From Endomicrobium sp. (GTDB lineage: Bacteria > Elusimicrobiota > Endomicrobiia > Endomicrobiales > Endomicrobiaceae): 21,329 nucleotides of DNA. Position numbers and translations under genes: made by a program. The notes under the pieces are model-generated. The model was not told the origin of the DNA, did not search any database, and saw only the letters and a program-made list of their open reading frames with translations. Location: contig JAISDI010000023.1 of NCBI GenBank assembly GCA_031264895.1, positions 1 through 21,329 of the forward strand. The letters run 5' to 3'. This document shows positions 14,719-21,329 of the stretch, one piece after another (the first letter of the stretch is position 1; each line of letters opens with the position of its first letter).

Positions 14719-14758
14719 TTTTTTTGTTCCTTACAATCGTTTTATGCGAAAACCGCGT

Positions 14759-15238
14759 CTATTTTAGCAGTTTCAGGGAATCTACGGTTTTCTTTAAATT
14801 TTTTCCGACGGATTCCCATTGAGATACGGCGGCAGTACCCGTAACCAAATACACATATCCTTTTGAGAAAACGGCCTTCGAATAAAAATGCAGATCCAGT
14901 CCGTTCATTGCGGAAACATATTCAAAAGTCGCAAATTTATCGCTTTTTTTGCTGTCTATGATTTTTATGCCGAAAGATTCAAATTGTTCCATAGATAATT
15001 TTATGTAATCGTCTGCGGAAGCGTCAAACTTTTGCTTTTGCACATTGACATTAGGCGCAAAAACGCCGTCTGAAGGCAAAAACATTAAAATCGTCTGGAA
15101 GTTTGCCTGATCTTCCTTTTCGGTAACGGACAGCCTGTCTATCGCAAAACCGTAATTGTCAAAAACAAGCTGCTTGTCTGCTGCGAAAACCGGCAATACT
15201 GAAACAATTGAAAACAAAACTGCAAGTAAAATTCTCAT
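14759..15238 (-). CDS. Secreted protein with PsbP/DcrB-like pattern
   Basis: The 159-residue protein begins with a clear signal peptide (hydrophobic 4-18, cleavage near VFA-AD, residues 19-20). The mature part alternates strands and helices: YGFAIDRLSV, ILMFLPSDG, APNVNVQKQKF, a helix with SMEQFESFGIKI, FEYVSAMNGLDLHFYSKAVFSKGYVYLVTGTA and a final helix. This order, with the NVNV strand and a final Trp-containing helix, resembles PsbP/Mog1/DcrB-fold lipid- or envelope-associated proteins. The resemblance is by pattern only. It is not a lipoprotein. AGGGAGA precedes the ATG by 6 bases. It lies just after the thiC terminator, so it may be the first gene of the transcript that leads into thrB. 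Confidence 0.7.
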   Translation of the reverse strand: MRILLAVLFSIVSVLPVFAADKQLVFDNYGFAIDRLSVTEKEDQANFQTILMFLPSDGVFAPNVNVQKQKFDASADDYIKLSMEQFESFGIKIIDSKKSDKFATFEYVSAMNGLDLHFYSKAVFSKGYVYLVTGTAAVSQWESVGKNLKKTVDSLKLLK

Positions 15239-15261
15239 ATCATTCTCCCTATATTAAATTT

Positions 15262-15278
15262 ATTGCGCCGTGCGCAAT
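15262..15278. promoter_or_regulatory. Short palindrome upstream of the secreted-protein gene
   Basis: ATTGCGC (15262-15268) pairs with GCGCAAT (15272-15278) across CGT. It lies between the thiC terminator and the next ATG (15238), where a promoter for the following genes is expected. A TAATAT word on the minus strand about 10-15 bases before the ribosome site could be a -10 box. It may be an operator; evidence is positional only. Confidence 0.3.
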
Positions 15279-15288
15279 TATTATCATT

Positions 15289-15318
15289 AAAAAAGCCGGC
15301 GGAAAATTCGCCGGCTTT
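15289..15318 (-). terminator. Rho-independent terminator of thiC
   Basis: On the minus strand AAAGCCGGCG, a 7-base loop and CGCCGGCTTT form a stem of up to 10 bp, ending in a run of six T. It begins 5 bases after the thiC stop. It is the only textbook terminator in the window and separates the AlbA_2-thiC unit from the genes downstream. Confidence 0.92.
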
Positions 15319-15323
15319 ACAAA

Positions 15324-16589
15324 TTATTCGTCTTTCATGGCGCAAAATTCCCCGCACATTGTGCAGACGTCTTCCTGCTGTGGAGGAAGTTTTGCCCGCT
15401 CTTTCATAAGCTTTTCGGGATCTATGCAAAACTCTTTTTGTTTATTCCAATCTCTTGCTTTACGCCATTTTGACATTTCGTCATCTTGCCGGCGCGCGCC
15501 TTTTACGTCTTTTACCATGTCGGCCGCATGTCCGGCTATTCTTGCCGCTATAACTCCTTCGCGCACGTCTGAAATGTCCGGAAGCCTTATATGTTCCGCA
15601 GGCGTAACATAACATATAAAATCCACTCCGTAAGAAGCGGCTAATGCTCCGCCGATGGCGGACGTTATGTGGTCATATCCGGGAGCAATATCGGTTACAA
15701 GCGGCCCCAAAAAATACAGCGGCGCGTCGTGGCCGAGCCTTTTTGCAAGACGCACATTTGCTTCTATCTGATTTATCGGGACATGTCCGGGACCTTCTAT
15801 CATAGCCTGTACTCCGGCTTTGCGCGCGCTTAAAACGAGTTCTCCCAAAACGGAAAGTTCGCCAAGCTGCGGCCCATCGGAAGCGTCAAAAGTGCAGCCC
15901 GGGCGGAATCCGTCGCCAAGCGATAAAGTTACGTCATATTTGGCGGCTATTTTTAAAAGTCTGTCATAGTGTTCGTATAGGGGGTTCTCTTTGCCGGTAG
16001 CATTTATACATTTTACGAGGAAAGAACCGCCGCGGCTTACCACGCCCGCAAGCCGCCCGTGCCTGTTTAGTATGTTTACAGTTTCTTTATTTATTCCGCA
16101 GTGAACCGTTATAAAGTCTACGCCCTGTTCGCATTGCTGTTCAATAACGTCAAAAAGCATTTCGCCGTCGATTTCTGATATTTTTTTGCCTTTGGCGACA
16201 GTCCGGCACGCGGCCTCATAAATCGGTACCGTGCCAACCTGAACGGGCGAGGCGGCAAGAATTTCTTTTCTTATTTCCGTAAGGTTTCCTCCGGTAGACA
16301 AATCCATAACAGCGTCTGCTCCGGCGCAAACCGCCGCATCAAGTTTTGCCAGCTCTTCTTCAAGCGAAATATGATCCGGCGAAGTGCCGATATTGGCGTT
16401 AACTTTTGTTTTCAGTCCTTTTCCGACGGCAACTATTTTTTTGAGTTTTCTGTTAATATTTTTCGGTATAACTATAGTACCTGCCGCAACGCCTTCAGCC
16501 ATAAATTCTTCGCTTAGCATTTCAGCGGCTGCAGCCGCTTTTATCAAATCATTAGTTTTTTTGTTTTTTGCGTCAATCATTAATGTCAT
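15324..16589 (-). CDS. thiC: ThiC-family radical SAM enzyme, phosphomethylpyrimidine synthase (short form)
   Basis: ThiC rearranges aminoimidazole ribotide to the HMP-phosphate pyrimidine of thiamine. The 421-residue short form shows NANIGTSPDHISLEEEL, VGTVPIYEA, DFITVHCGIN, SLGDGFRPGC, EGPGHVPINQIEANV and GPLVTDIAPGYDHITSAIGG. The cluster motif at the C-terminus is CTMCGEFC (409-416), i.e. CX2CX3C. The E. coli type is CX2CX4C, so the last spacing is one residue shorter. ThiC paralogues such as BzaF make 5-hydroxybenzimidazole for B12 in anaerobes and look alike, so that activity is an alternative. Its ATG overlaps the stop of the upstream AlbA_2 gene (ATGA), and AAAGGA lies 8 bases before it. 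No TPP riboswitch is visible. Confidence 0.9.
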   Translation of the reverse strand: MTLMIDAKNKKTNDLIKAAAAAEMLSEEFMAEGVAAGTIVIPKNINRKLKKIVAVGKGLKTKVNANIGTSPDHISLEEELAKLDAAVCAGADAVMDLSTGGNLTEIRKEILAASPVQVGTVPIYEAACRTVAKGKKISEIDGEMLFDVIEQQCEQGVDFITVHCGINKETVNILNRHGRLAGVVSRGGSFLVKCINATGKENPLYEHYDRLLKIAAKYDVTLSLGDGFRPGCTFDASDGPQLGELSVLGELVLSARKAGVQAMIEGPGHVPINQIEANVRLAKRLGHDAPLYFLGPLVTDIAPGYDHITSAIGGALAASYGVDFICYVTPAEHIRLPDISDVREGVIAARIAGHAADMVKDVKGARRQDDEMSKWRKARDWNKQKEFCIDPEKLMKERAKLPPQQEDVCTMCGEFCAMKDE

Positions 16590-18301
16590 TTTTTGTATCC
16601 TTTAATTACATATTTTTGGTACTTGCTTTTAGGCTTATCCGGAATCGTGGTCAACAATTCGCCGGCCTTAATAAGCGGCTGAATCACATACTCCCTGAGA
16701 TAAACCCTGTCTTTTATTTTAAGATGTTCTTGTATCTCTCTTCTGCTTCTTGGTATTTTACAAAAAGAAAGAATCTCTTTTTCACCATCATGAGGGGTAT
16801 CATGAGGGGTATCATGAGGGGTACTTGATGGGTTCGTAATATATTTCTGATATTTACTTTTAGGTTTATTTTTCATAGTCCGCAAAAGTTTTTTTTCATT
16901 TACAAGAGGCAGCAAAATATAAACTCTAAAGTACGATTTATCTTTAATTTTGACGTATTTTTGTATTTCATCTCTGCTTCTTGGCGTTTTGCAAAAAGAA
17001 AGAATCATATTTTCTCTTATGCCGTAAGAATCTTCATCATGAGGGGTATCATGATGGGTATCATGAGGGGTACTTGCTTCATGTTCTTGTGCGGCTGCAT
17101 TTGCAAAGAAGTTTGCTTTTATGGGCAGCTCAAATCTAAACAAAACGTTTTCATCAAATATTTTAGGATCGCTGTTTGTATAAATCTTACACAATTTATA
17201 CAGTTTTCTCACTCCGGAACCCAACTCTTCTGCCCTTCCTATGATCCTGAACATTTTTGCAATATTCGGATTTTTAGGGTGAGCGACTACGTTTGATAAA
17301 TTGATTATTCCGTTTATATAAGGTTTATTGCTGTTTTCCGTAAATATTCTATCTCTTTCTATAACAAATCTTGTAGGTTGGGCGCCAAGATATTCTTTGT
17401 GAATGATCATATTTGTTATAACTTCCCTGAAAATATTTTCTCTTAAATTTATTCTTTCCGTTTGTTCCATGTAGAAAGGGTCAGGCAGATGTTTTGACAC
17501 AAACTCCATGGCTTTTTCGTAAGCGTCTATGAGGTTTGTTCTCAAGTCCAGCCTGTCATCATATCTTTCGGTATTTTCAACTCTTTTGATCATATCGATT
17601 TTAAAAGCCGGAACAGCCATGTTAATAAATTCGTCTTTACCGAAAAGCAAAACAGCGGCAAGAGTAAAACCTTCTTCTCCGTTTAACAAATTTTTTTGAT
17701 AAAGACCCGTATGTTTTAAAAAATCAATATCGGACATTTCTGCCCAATCAACGCCGGAATTATTGATCGCGGCAATATTTCTGGCTTTTTCGATCACGCC
17801 GTGCGATAAATCTTCTATAGTAACCGCCGGAAAAATATTATTTTCCGAATATGAACTTTGTTTTCTTAAATATAAATTTGACACTTCGGCGTGTTTGTCC
17901 GTTATGTCAAAATCTCCTGAATTGTTTCTCATAAATATTCTGCCGTTACACCTGTGAACCTGAGAACTTTCCGGAACGTAGATATGAAGTAAAATTTTGC
18001 CGTCAATTTCAACTTCTTCGACAGACAAACAAAACGTAGGAGACAATTTTTCTTCATTGTTTACGGTATTTACAAAATCCTGCTTGATCCCTTCAACCGC
18101 ATCTTTTGCAATACCTACAATTGCGGCGCTGTCGTTTACTCCAAACAACAGACTCCCGCCTTTAGTGTTTAAAAAAGCGCAGACCGTCTCATAAGCGGTC
18201 TTTGATATGCCTCTGCCGCATTCTTTAAACTCTAAACTCTGCCCTTCCCCGCGGGAAAGCATTTGCTTTATTTTATTGCATATTAAAGCATTATCCATCA
18301 T
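16586..18301 (-). CDS. AlbA_2/HATPase regulator with two tandem C-terminal wHTH-like repeats
   Basis: The 571-residue protein starts with a Schlafen AlbA_2-type domain (about 15-130: EGQSLEFKE, FLNTKGGSLLFGVND, GRIFMRNN). Next comes the RecG-like HATPase_c_4 region (about 288-395: LRENIFREVITNMIIHKEY, HPKNPNIAKMF, IGRAEELGSGVRKL). The tail is two copies of one helix-turn-helix-like module (about 431-487 and 507-565), both with ILSFCK-PRSR-EIQ-KIKD-Y-R and ending DKPKSKYQKY or NKPKSKYQKY. Each is preceded by a TPHD-repeat linker (411-422 and 494-505). Proteins of this kind are usually called predicted transcriptional regulators or ATP-dependent helicase-related; no activity is proven. There is no strong ribosome site, and two adjacent ATG codons exist. 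The stop overlaps thiC by 4 bases, so it may regulate thiC (inferred). Confidence 0.85.
   Translation of the reverse strand: MMDNALICNKIKQMLSRGEGQSLEFKECGRGISKTAYETVCAFLNTKGGSLLFGVNDSAAIVGIAKDAVEGIKQDFVNTVNNEEKLSPTFCLSVEEVEIDGKILLHIYVPESSQVHRCNGRIFMRNNSGDFDITDKHAEVSNLYLRKQSSYSENNIFPAVTIEDLSHGVIEKARNIAAINNSGVDWAEMSDIDFLKHTGLYQKNLLNGEEGFTLAAVLLFGKDEFINMAVPAFKIDMIKRVENTERYDDRLDLRTNLIDAYEKAMEFVSKHLPDPFYMEQTERINLRENIFREVITNMIIHKEYLGAQPTRFVIERDRIFTENSNKPYINGIINLSNVVAHPKNPNIAKMFRIIGRAEELGSGVRKLYKLCKIYTNSDPKIFDENVLFRFELPIKANFFANAAAQEHEASTPHDTHHDTPHDEDSYGIRENMILSFCKTPRSRDEIQKYVKIKDKSYFRVYILLPLVNEKKLLRTMKNKPKSKYQKYITNPSSTPHDTPHDTPHDGEKEILSFCKIPRSRREIQEHLKIKDRVYLREYVIQPLIKAGELLTTIPDKPKSKYQKYVIKGYKK
16787..16822 (-). 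repeat. Three perfect 12-bp repeats coding TPHD linker 2
   Basis: ATCATGAGGGGT is present three times without change on the plus strand. On the coding strand it reads ACC-CCT-CAT-GAT, giving Thr-Pro-His-Asp. It forms the linker before the second wHTH-like module. Whole-unit copy changes would keep the frame. Confidence 0.9.
17036..17071 (-). repeat. Three 12-bp repeats coding TPHD linker 1
   Basis: It is the same 12-bp unit as at 16787-16822, three copies. The middle one has a single G-to-T change and codes Thr-His-His-Asp. It lies before the first wHTH-like module, about 249 bp from the other array, which fits duplication of a linker-plus-module block. Confidence 0.9.
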
Positions 18302-18619
18302 AAGTTTCGTCTTCTTTTTTTTTATTTTCTACATAACCTTTAAACGTTAAAATAATAGCATTTTGTGAAAAATTATTAAATAAAGACAAACAGAGAAGAA
18401 AAACTGACGGGAGGAAAAATGTGACGTTCAGTTTTTGTCGTAATTTGTCGTCGCCGTTAATTGCTAACTGTGTTTCTCTAAAAACTTTTTTAGAGAAATC
18501 CAGGTGTATTTTTATAAATGGTAAAATATTTGATAAAGTAAAGGACAAATTCATTATTAAATATTTTAGTATTACAGCGGATATTGACTAACCGGCTTGG
18601 TACTTTTAACGAGGAAGAA
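18302..18619. other. Divergent intergenic region between the AlbA_2 gene and tpsB
   Basis: This 318-bp stretch should hold both divergent promoters. It contains a 12-bp inverted repeat (18473-18498), a looser one (AAAAACTGA near 18400 with TCAGTTTTT near 18430), and on the plus strand GGGAGG followed after 6 bases by GTG (18421). That GTG opens a 56-codon frame ending TAA at 18589-18591. The frame has no recognisable family and runs through the inverted repeat, so I do not call it a gene. An 87-codon minus frame (18291-18554) that overlaps the AlbA_2 start is also not convincing. There is no TPP or other riboswitch that I can recognise. Confidence 0.6.
18473..18498. repeat. Perfect 12-bp inverted repeat upstream of tpsB
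   Basis: TTTCTCTAAAAA (18473-18484) is the reverse complement of TTTTTAGAGAAA (18487-18498), with 2 bases between. As RNA it would form a stem of about 11 bp with a 4-base loop. No T-run follows on either strand, so an operator or dispersed repeat is as likely as a terminator. Confidence 0.6.
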
Positions 18620-20707
18620 ATGAACATATACACAAAGAGTATTTTATTGGCATTTACGATAGTGGCAGCGGAATTGTTGACGTGTGCGGTAGTTTTGGGG
18701 CAGAGTGCGGATTATATAGAGCGGCAAATCCAGCAGCAGCATGAGCAGGAGAGGGAGTACAAAGAGAACATAAGGAAAATATTGGAGACGCAAAGAGTGA
18801 GAGAAGGGCAGGAGAGGGAAGAACAAAAAAAAGAGGAAGAAAAAACCGAAAAAGAGGATAAACGGGAAGAAAATGAAGAAGGGTATAAATTTGACAAGAT
18901 AGAAATAAAAGGCAATAAAATATTTTCTTATAAGAAGATAGAGAAAGAGGTGCTAAAAGATTTTATCGGAAAGCCTATAAATAAAGAAAACGTTAAAAAG
19001 CTTCAGGCAATGTTGAGCGATTTTTACGTAAAAAGAGGATATATTACGGTAAAAGTATATTTTGACTTAAAGAGAATGAGAAGAGCATATAATGAAGAAT
19101 CCGGAAAAGCGCAAACGAGTTTTGATGTGATAATAGAGGAAGGGATAACGGGAAATATAGTGTCTGAAAATATTTCTAAGAAAAAGACAGATAAAGAAAA
19201 ATCATGGATAGGGAAGTTCAGAGAAAAAAGCCGTTTATTTTTTGCTTTTCCGTTTAAAAAGGGAAAGAGGCTAAACATAAAAGATTTTGAACAGGGGCTT
19301 GATCAAATGAACAAGCTTGAGTCAAACAGAGCGTCAATGGAAATAGCCGCGTCTAGGGATAAAGAACTTGAAACCGGATATTCCGACATTATAATAATAA
19401 ATAATCAGGATCCGCTCAAAGGCGGATCAAGTTCCGGAAGAAGGACGACGTTCGTAAATGTGAATTACAATAACGGAGGAAGCAAAAGTACCGGAGACAA
19501 TGTTGTAAATTTGAGCATAAATCAGGATAATTTGCTCTCTATAAACGACAATATATACGTAAATTACAGCGAAGATGGAGACAGTTTGTTTGGCATGGAT
19601 TTAAAAGACGGTAAAACGCAATACGGGATAAATCACGAATATAAAGGCTTGGATTTTTTAAATAATGACGATAAAAAAAAGAGATACAGCAAATCTTTAT
19701 ACGGAGCGTTTTCGTTTCCGTTTGGGTATTGGACGTTTAACGGCTCGTTGAATTATGCCGGATATAAAAGCAGCGTTTACGGGCAGTATAACAATTTCCA
19801 CGTGACCGGAGAGACGATAACTCAGGAATACACAATAGACAGGATGATATACAGGAGAGCGGCATATAAATTGAATATAGGATACAGCGTAGAGATAAGA
19901 GATGCGGAAAGCTATATAAGGGATGTTAAAAGCGAGACGGGAAGCGGACGAAGGAGCAAGATGTCGGTATATTCAAACAATACGATTTATACAAAGTTCG
20001 GGACAATAATGATAAGGCCGTCGTATCATAGAGGAGTAAAGTGGTTTGCTTCTAAGGGAGACGAAGACACCTATCAAGGTAAAGATATAGAAAAGAGCGA
20101 TCCGCGTTTGGAATATAATATGATAAAAATGTATTTATATTTTAATAGAAGATTTAATATCCCGTTGGGATCAAAGAAAGAAACGCAAACAAGTACGCTG
20201 CCGTTTTATTACACGCTGACAATAGATTCACAGTATAGTTTAGACGCGCTCTACGGGATAAACCAGTTCAGCGCCGGAGGGCAGTACAGCGTAAGAGGCT
20301 TTAAAGAAAGCATAGTAAGCGGCGATAACGGCGTATATATGAGAAATGATATAAGAATAAATTTATTGGAAATACTGCCTAGTAAATTAAGCGCTAAAAA
20401 CATGATGACAAACAGAAGCGGCATATTATTAGGAGAATCGCTGAATTCTATATTATCAAAAACGGAATTATCCGTGTTTTATGATTTTGGTTATGTCGAG
20501 AATAAATATGAAGCCAAGTACGATAAAGAATACCATTCGCAAGACGCAAGCATGAGCGGAGCGGGCATATCGGTAAGTTATTATGGGGAAAATATAAGAA
20601 TGTCTTTGATATACAGTAAAGGTCTGGAAAGACCCGAATACTTGGAAAAGAGAGACGGGATAAAAGAAGAAGACGTAATATATTGGAAAATAGGAATGAA
20701 GTGGTAA
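18620..20707 (+). CDS. Two-partner secretion outer-membrane transporter (TpsB, FhaC/ShlB type)
   Basis: TpsB proteins are 16-strand outer-membrane barrels that export a TpsA partner. The 695-residue protein has a signal peptide (about 1-28) and an exceptionally charged helical stretch (about 36-88, mostly Glu, Lys, Arg, Gln). A POTRA domain follows (about 90-150: FDKIEIKGNKIFSYKKIEK), then a second POTRA-like part and the barrel. The secretion motif VRGF is at 558-561, and the protein ends in KIGMKW, with an aromatic final residue as in outer-membrane barrels. I start at the ATG at 18620, preceded by GAGGAAGAA, not at the upstream TTG (18584), because this leaves a clean signal peptide. tpsA begins 38 bp after its stop. 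The genes read away from the metabolic block and are purine-rich on the coding strand, with many ATA, AGA and AGG codons. Confidence 0.92.
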   Translation: MNIYTKSILLAFTIVAAELLTCAVVLGQSADYIERQIQQQHEQEREYKENIRKILETQRVREGQEREEQKKEEEKTEKEDKREENEEGYKFDKIEIKGNKIFSYKKIEKEVLKDFIGKPINKENVKKLQAMLSDFYVKRGYITVKVYFDLKRMRRAYNEESGKAQTSFDVIIEEGITGNIVSENISKKKTDKEKSWIGKFREKSRLFFAFPFKKGKRLNIKDFEQGLDQMNKLESNRASMEIAASRDKELETGYSDIIIINNQDPLKGGSSSGRRTTFVNVNYNNGGSKSTGDNVVNLSINQDNLLSINDNIYVNYSEDGDSLFGMDLKDGKTQYGINHEYKGLDFLNNDDKKKRYSKSLYGAFSFPFGYWTFNGSLNYAGYKSSVYGQYNNFHVTGETITQEYTIDRMIYRRAAYKLNIGYSVEIRDAESYIRDVKSETGSGRRSKMSVYSNNTIYTKFGTIMIRPSYHRGVKWFASKGDEDTYQGKDIEKSDPRLEYNMIKMYLYFNRRFNIPLGSKKETQTSTLPFYYTLTIDSQYSLDALYGINQFSAGGQYSVRGFKESIVSGDNGVYMRNDIRINLLEILPSKLSAKNMMTNRSGILLGESLNSILSKTELSVFYDFGYVENKYEAKYDKEYHSQDASMSGAGISVSYYGENIRMSLIYSKGLERPEYLEKRDGIKEEDVIYWKIGMKW

Positions 20708-20745
20708 AAATCCATAAGATAACAGATAACAATAAGAGGAAAGAA

Positions 20746-21329
20746 ATGAAAAAGACTTTAAGTGTAGTTATAAGCGTATGTATGATTTTTGGGAGCATAG
20801 TGGGGTTTGGCGGGTCAGCAAGCGGAGCAAGTCCCGAATTGGGAGAGAATTCGTCTTCGGGCAATAACGAGAATCATCCGTTAAATAATATAAAAGACAG
20901 GCCGGTCAGCTGGATAGAGGCGGACAATAAGGCGGGGCGCGGGGAGATAGAAATAGACAGGGCGCAAAACGGGACGCCTATAATAAACATTAACAGAGCC
21001 GGCGAAGGCGGAGTGAGCGCAAATTATTATAAAGAATTTAACGTAAACCAAGAACACGTAATATTGAACAATTACAAAGGTGAAGCGGTCAATACGAAGT
21101 TGGGAGGAACGATATACGGCAATCCGAATTATAACAAGGAAGGAGCAAGAGAAGCAGACATAATATTAAATGAAGTGACGGGCAATAACAGGACGAATAT
21201 AGACGGATACATAGAGGTTGGCGGAAAGAAAGCTGATCTGGTGATAGCCAACGCGAATGGGATAACGGTGGGCGGAGCGGGATTTATAAATGTGGGAAGA
21301 ATGTCGCTGATAACGGGAAGAAGCGCAGA
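20746..21329 (+). CDS. Two-partner secretion exoprotein (TpsA, filamentous haemagglutinin N-terminus), cut by window end
   Basis: The reading frame opens at ATG 20746 with AAGAGGAAAG just upstream and stays open for 194 codons to the window edge. A signal peptide (hydrophobic about 6-22) is followed by a TPS secretion domain rich in Gly and Asn: a GTPIININRAG strand, a KEFNV segment, VILNN, LGGTIYGNPNY, ILNEVTGNNRTNIDGYIEV, and IANANGITVGGAGFINVGR. The last motif is a variant (NANGI, 169-173) of the NPNGI signature of TpsA proteins. By family knowledge this domain is recognised by TpsB and starts the beta-helix. The full protein is probably much larger and may be an adhesin, haemolysin or contact-dependent toxin. 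The 5' part alone cannot decide this. Confidence 0.93.
   Translation, partial: MKKTLSVVISVCMIFGSIVGFGGSASGASPELGENSSSGNNENHPLNNIKDRPVSWIEADNKAGRGEIEIDRAQNGTPIININRAGEGGVSANYYKEFNVNQEHVILNNYKGEAVNTKLGGTIYGNPNYNKEGAREADIILNEVTGNNRTNIDGYIEVGGKKADLVIANANGITVGGAGFINVGRMSLITGRSA

Noticed and set aside
18291..18554. 87-codon minus-strand ORF overlapping the AlbA_2 start
   Set aside because: It runs through the inverted repeat, lacks a clear ribosome site and matches nothing I know; it more likely spans the promoter region.
18302..18619. TPP riboswitch for the AlbA_2-thiC unit
   Set aside because: I looked on the minus strand for the CTGAGA and other conserved thi-box words and did not find them.
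18584..18619. Twelve-codon N-terminal extension of tpsB from a TTG
   Set aside because: It would put polar residues before the signal peptide; GAGGA directly before the ATG at 18620 supports the shorter form.

Overview
The window looks like chromosomal DNA of a Gram-negative anaerobe. The gene set (citramalate synthase route, stand-alone PASTA protein before rpe, scattered type IV pilin genes, TpsA/TpsB pair) and the moderately AT-rich style remind me of Elusimicrobiota, especially Endomicrobium from termite guts. This is an inference from gene style; no marker gene here proves it.

Layout. Bases 1-833 hold no convincing gene but are dense in small repeats: REP-like palindromes, a 139-bp segment with imperfect 26-bp inverted ends, and two 140-bp copies of a hairpin unit. 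From 834 to 18301 every gene is on the minus strand and is read right to left. In that order they are an AlbA_2/HATPase regulator fused to two tandem C-terminal wHTH-like repeats and overlapping thiC, then a strong thiC terminator (about 15289-15318). Next come a secreted PsbP/DcrB-like protein, thrB, a sirtuin, lysC, a type IV pilin, cimA, ilvD, a LolA-like lipoprotein, ilvB, ilvN, a Spy-like periplasmic protein and ilvC. After 357 bp of repeat-rich DNA follow a PASTA protein and rpe. The last 3 kb are on the plus strand: a two-partner secretion pair, tpsB (complete) and tpsA (cut by the window end).

How the genes work together. lysC and thrB serve the aspartate family. cimA makes citramalate, a threonine-independent precursor of 2-oxobutyrate. 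ilvBN, ilvC and ilvD finish valine and isoleucine. Spacings from lysC to ilvC are tight (two ATGA overlaps, gaps of 8-48 bp), so this is probably one operon, led by a long AT-rich hairpin in front of lysC. Three envelope genes of unrelated function (pilin, LolA-like lipoprotein, Spy-like protein) sit inside it.

Most notable points: a ketol-acid reductoisomerase whose cofactor loop lacks the NADPH-phosphate serines and suggests NADH use; an acetolactate synthase with a four-cysteine insertion near its C-terminus; an internal ribosome site and ATG in lysC that should yield a separate beta subunit; a ThiC-like enzyme with a CX2CX3C motif, coupled to a regulator and without a TPP riboswitch; and repeat families in the non-coding stretches. 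I see no clear new defence or mobile system. The best candidates for undescribed biology are the AlbA_2-thiC pair and the envelope genes embedded in the amino acid operon.
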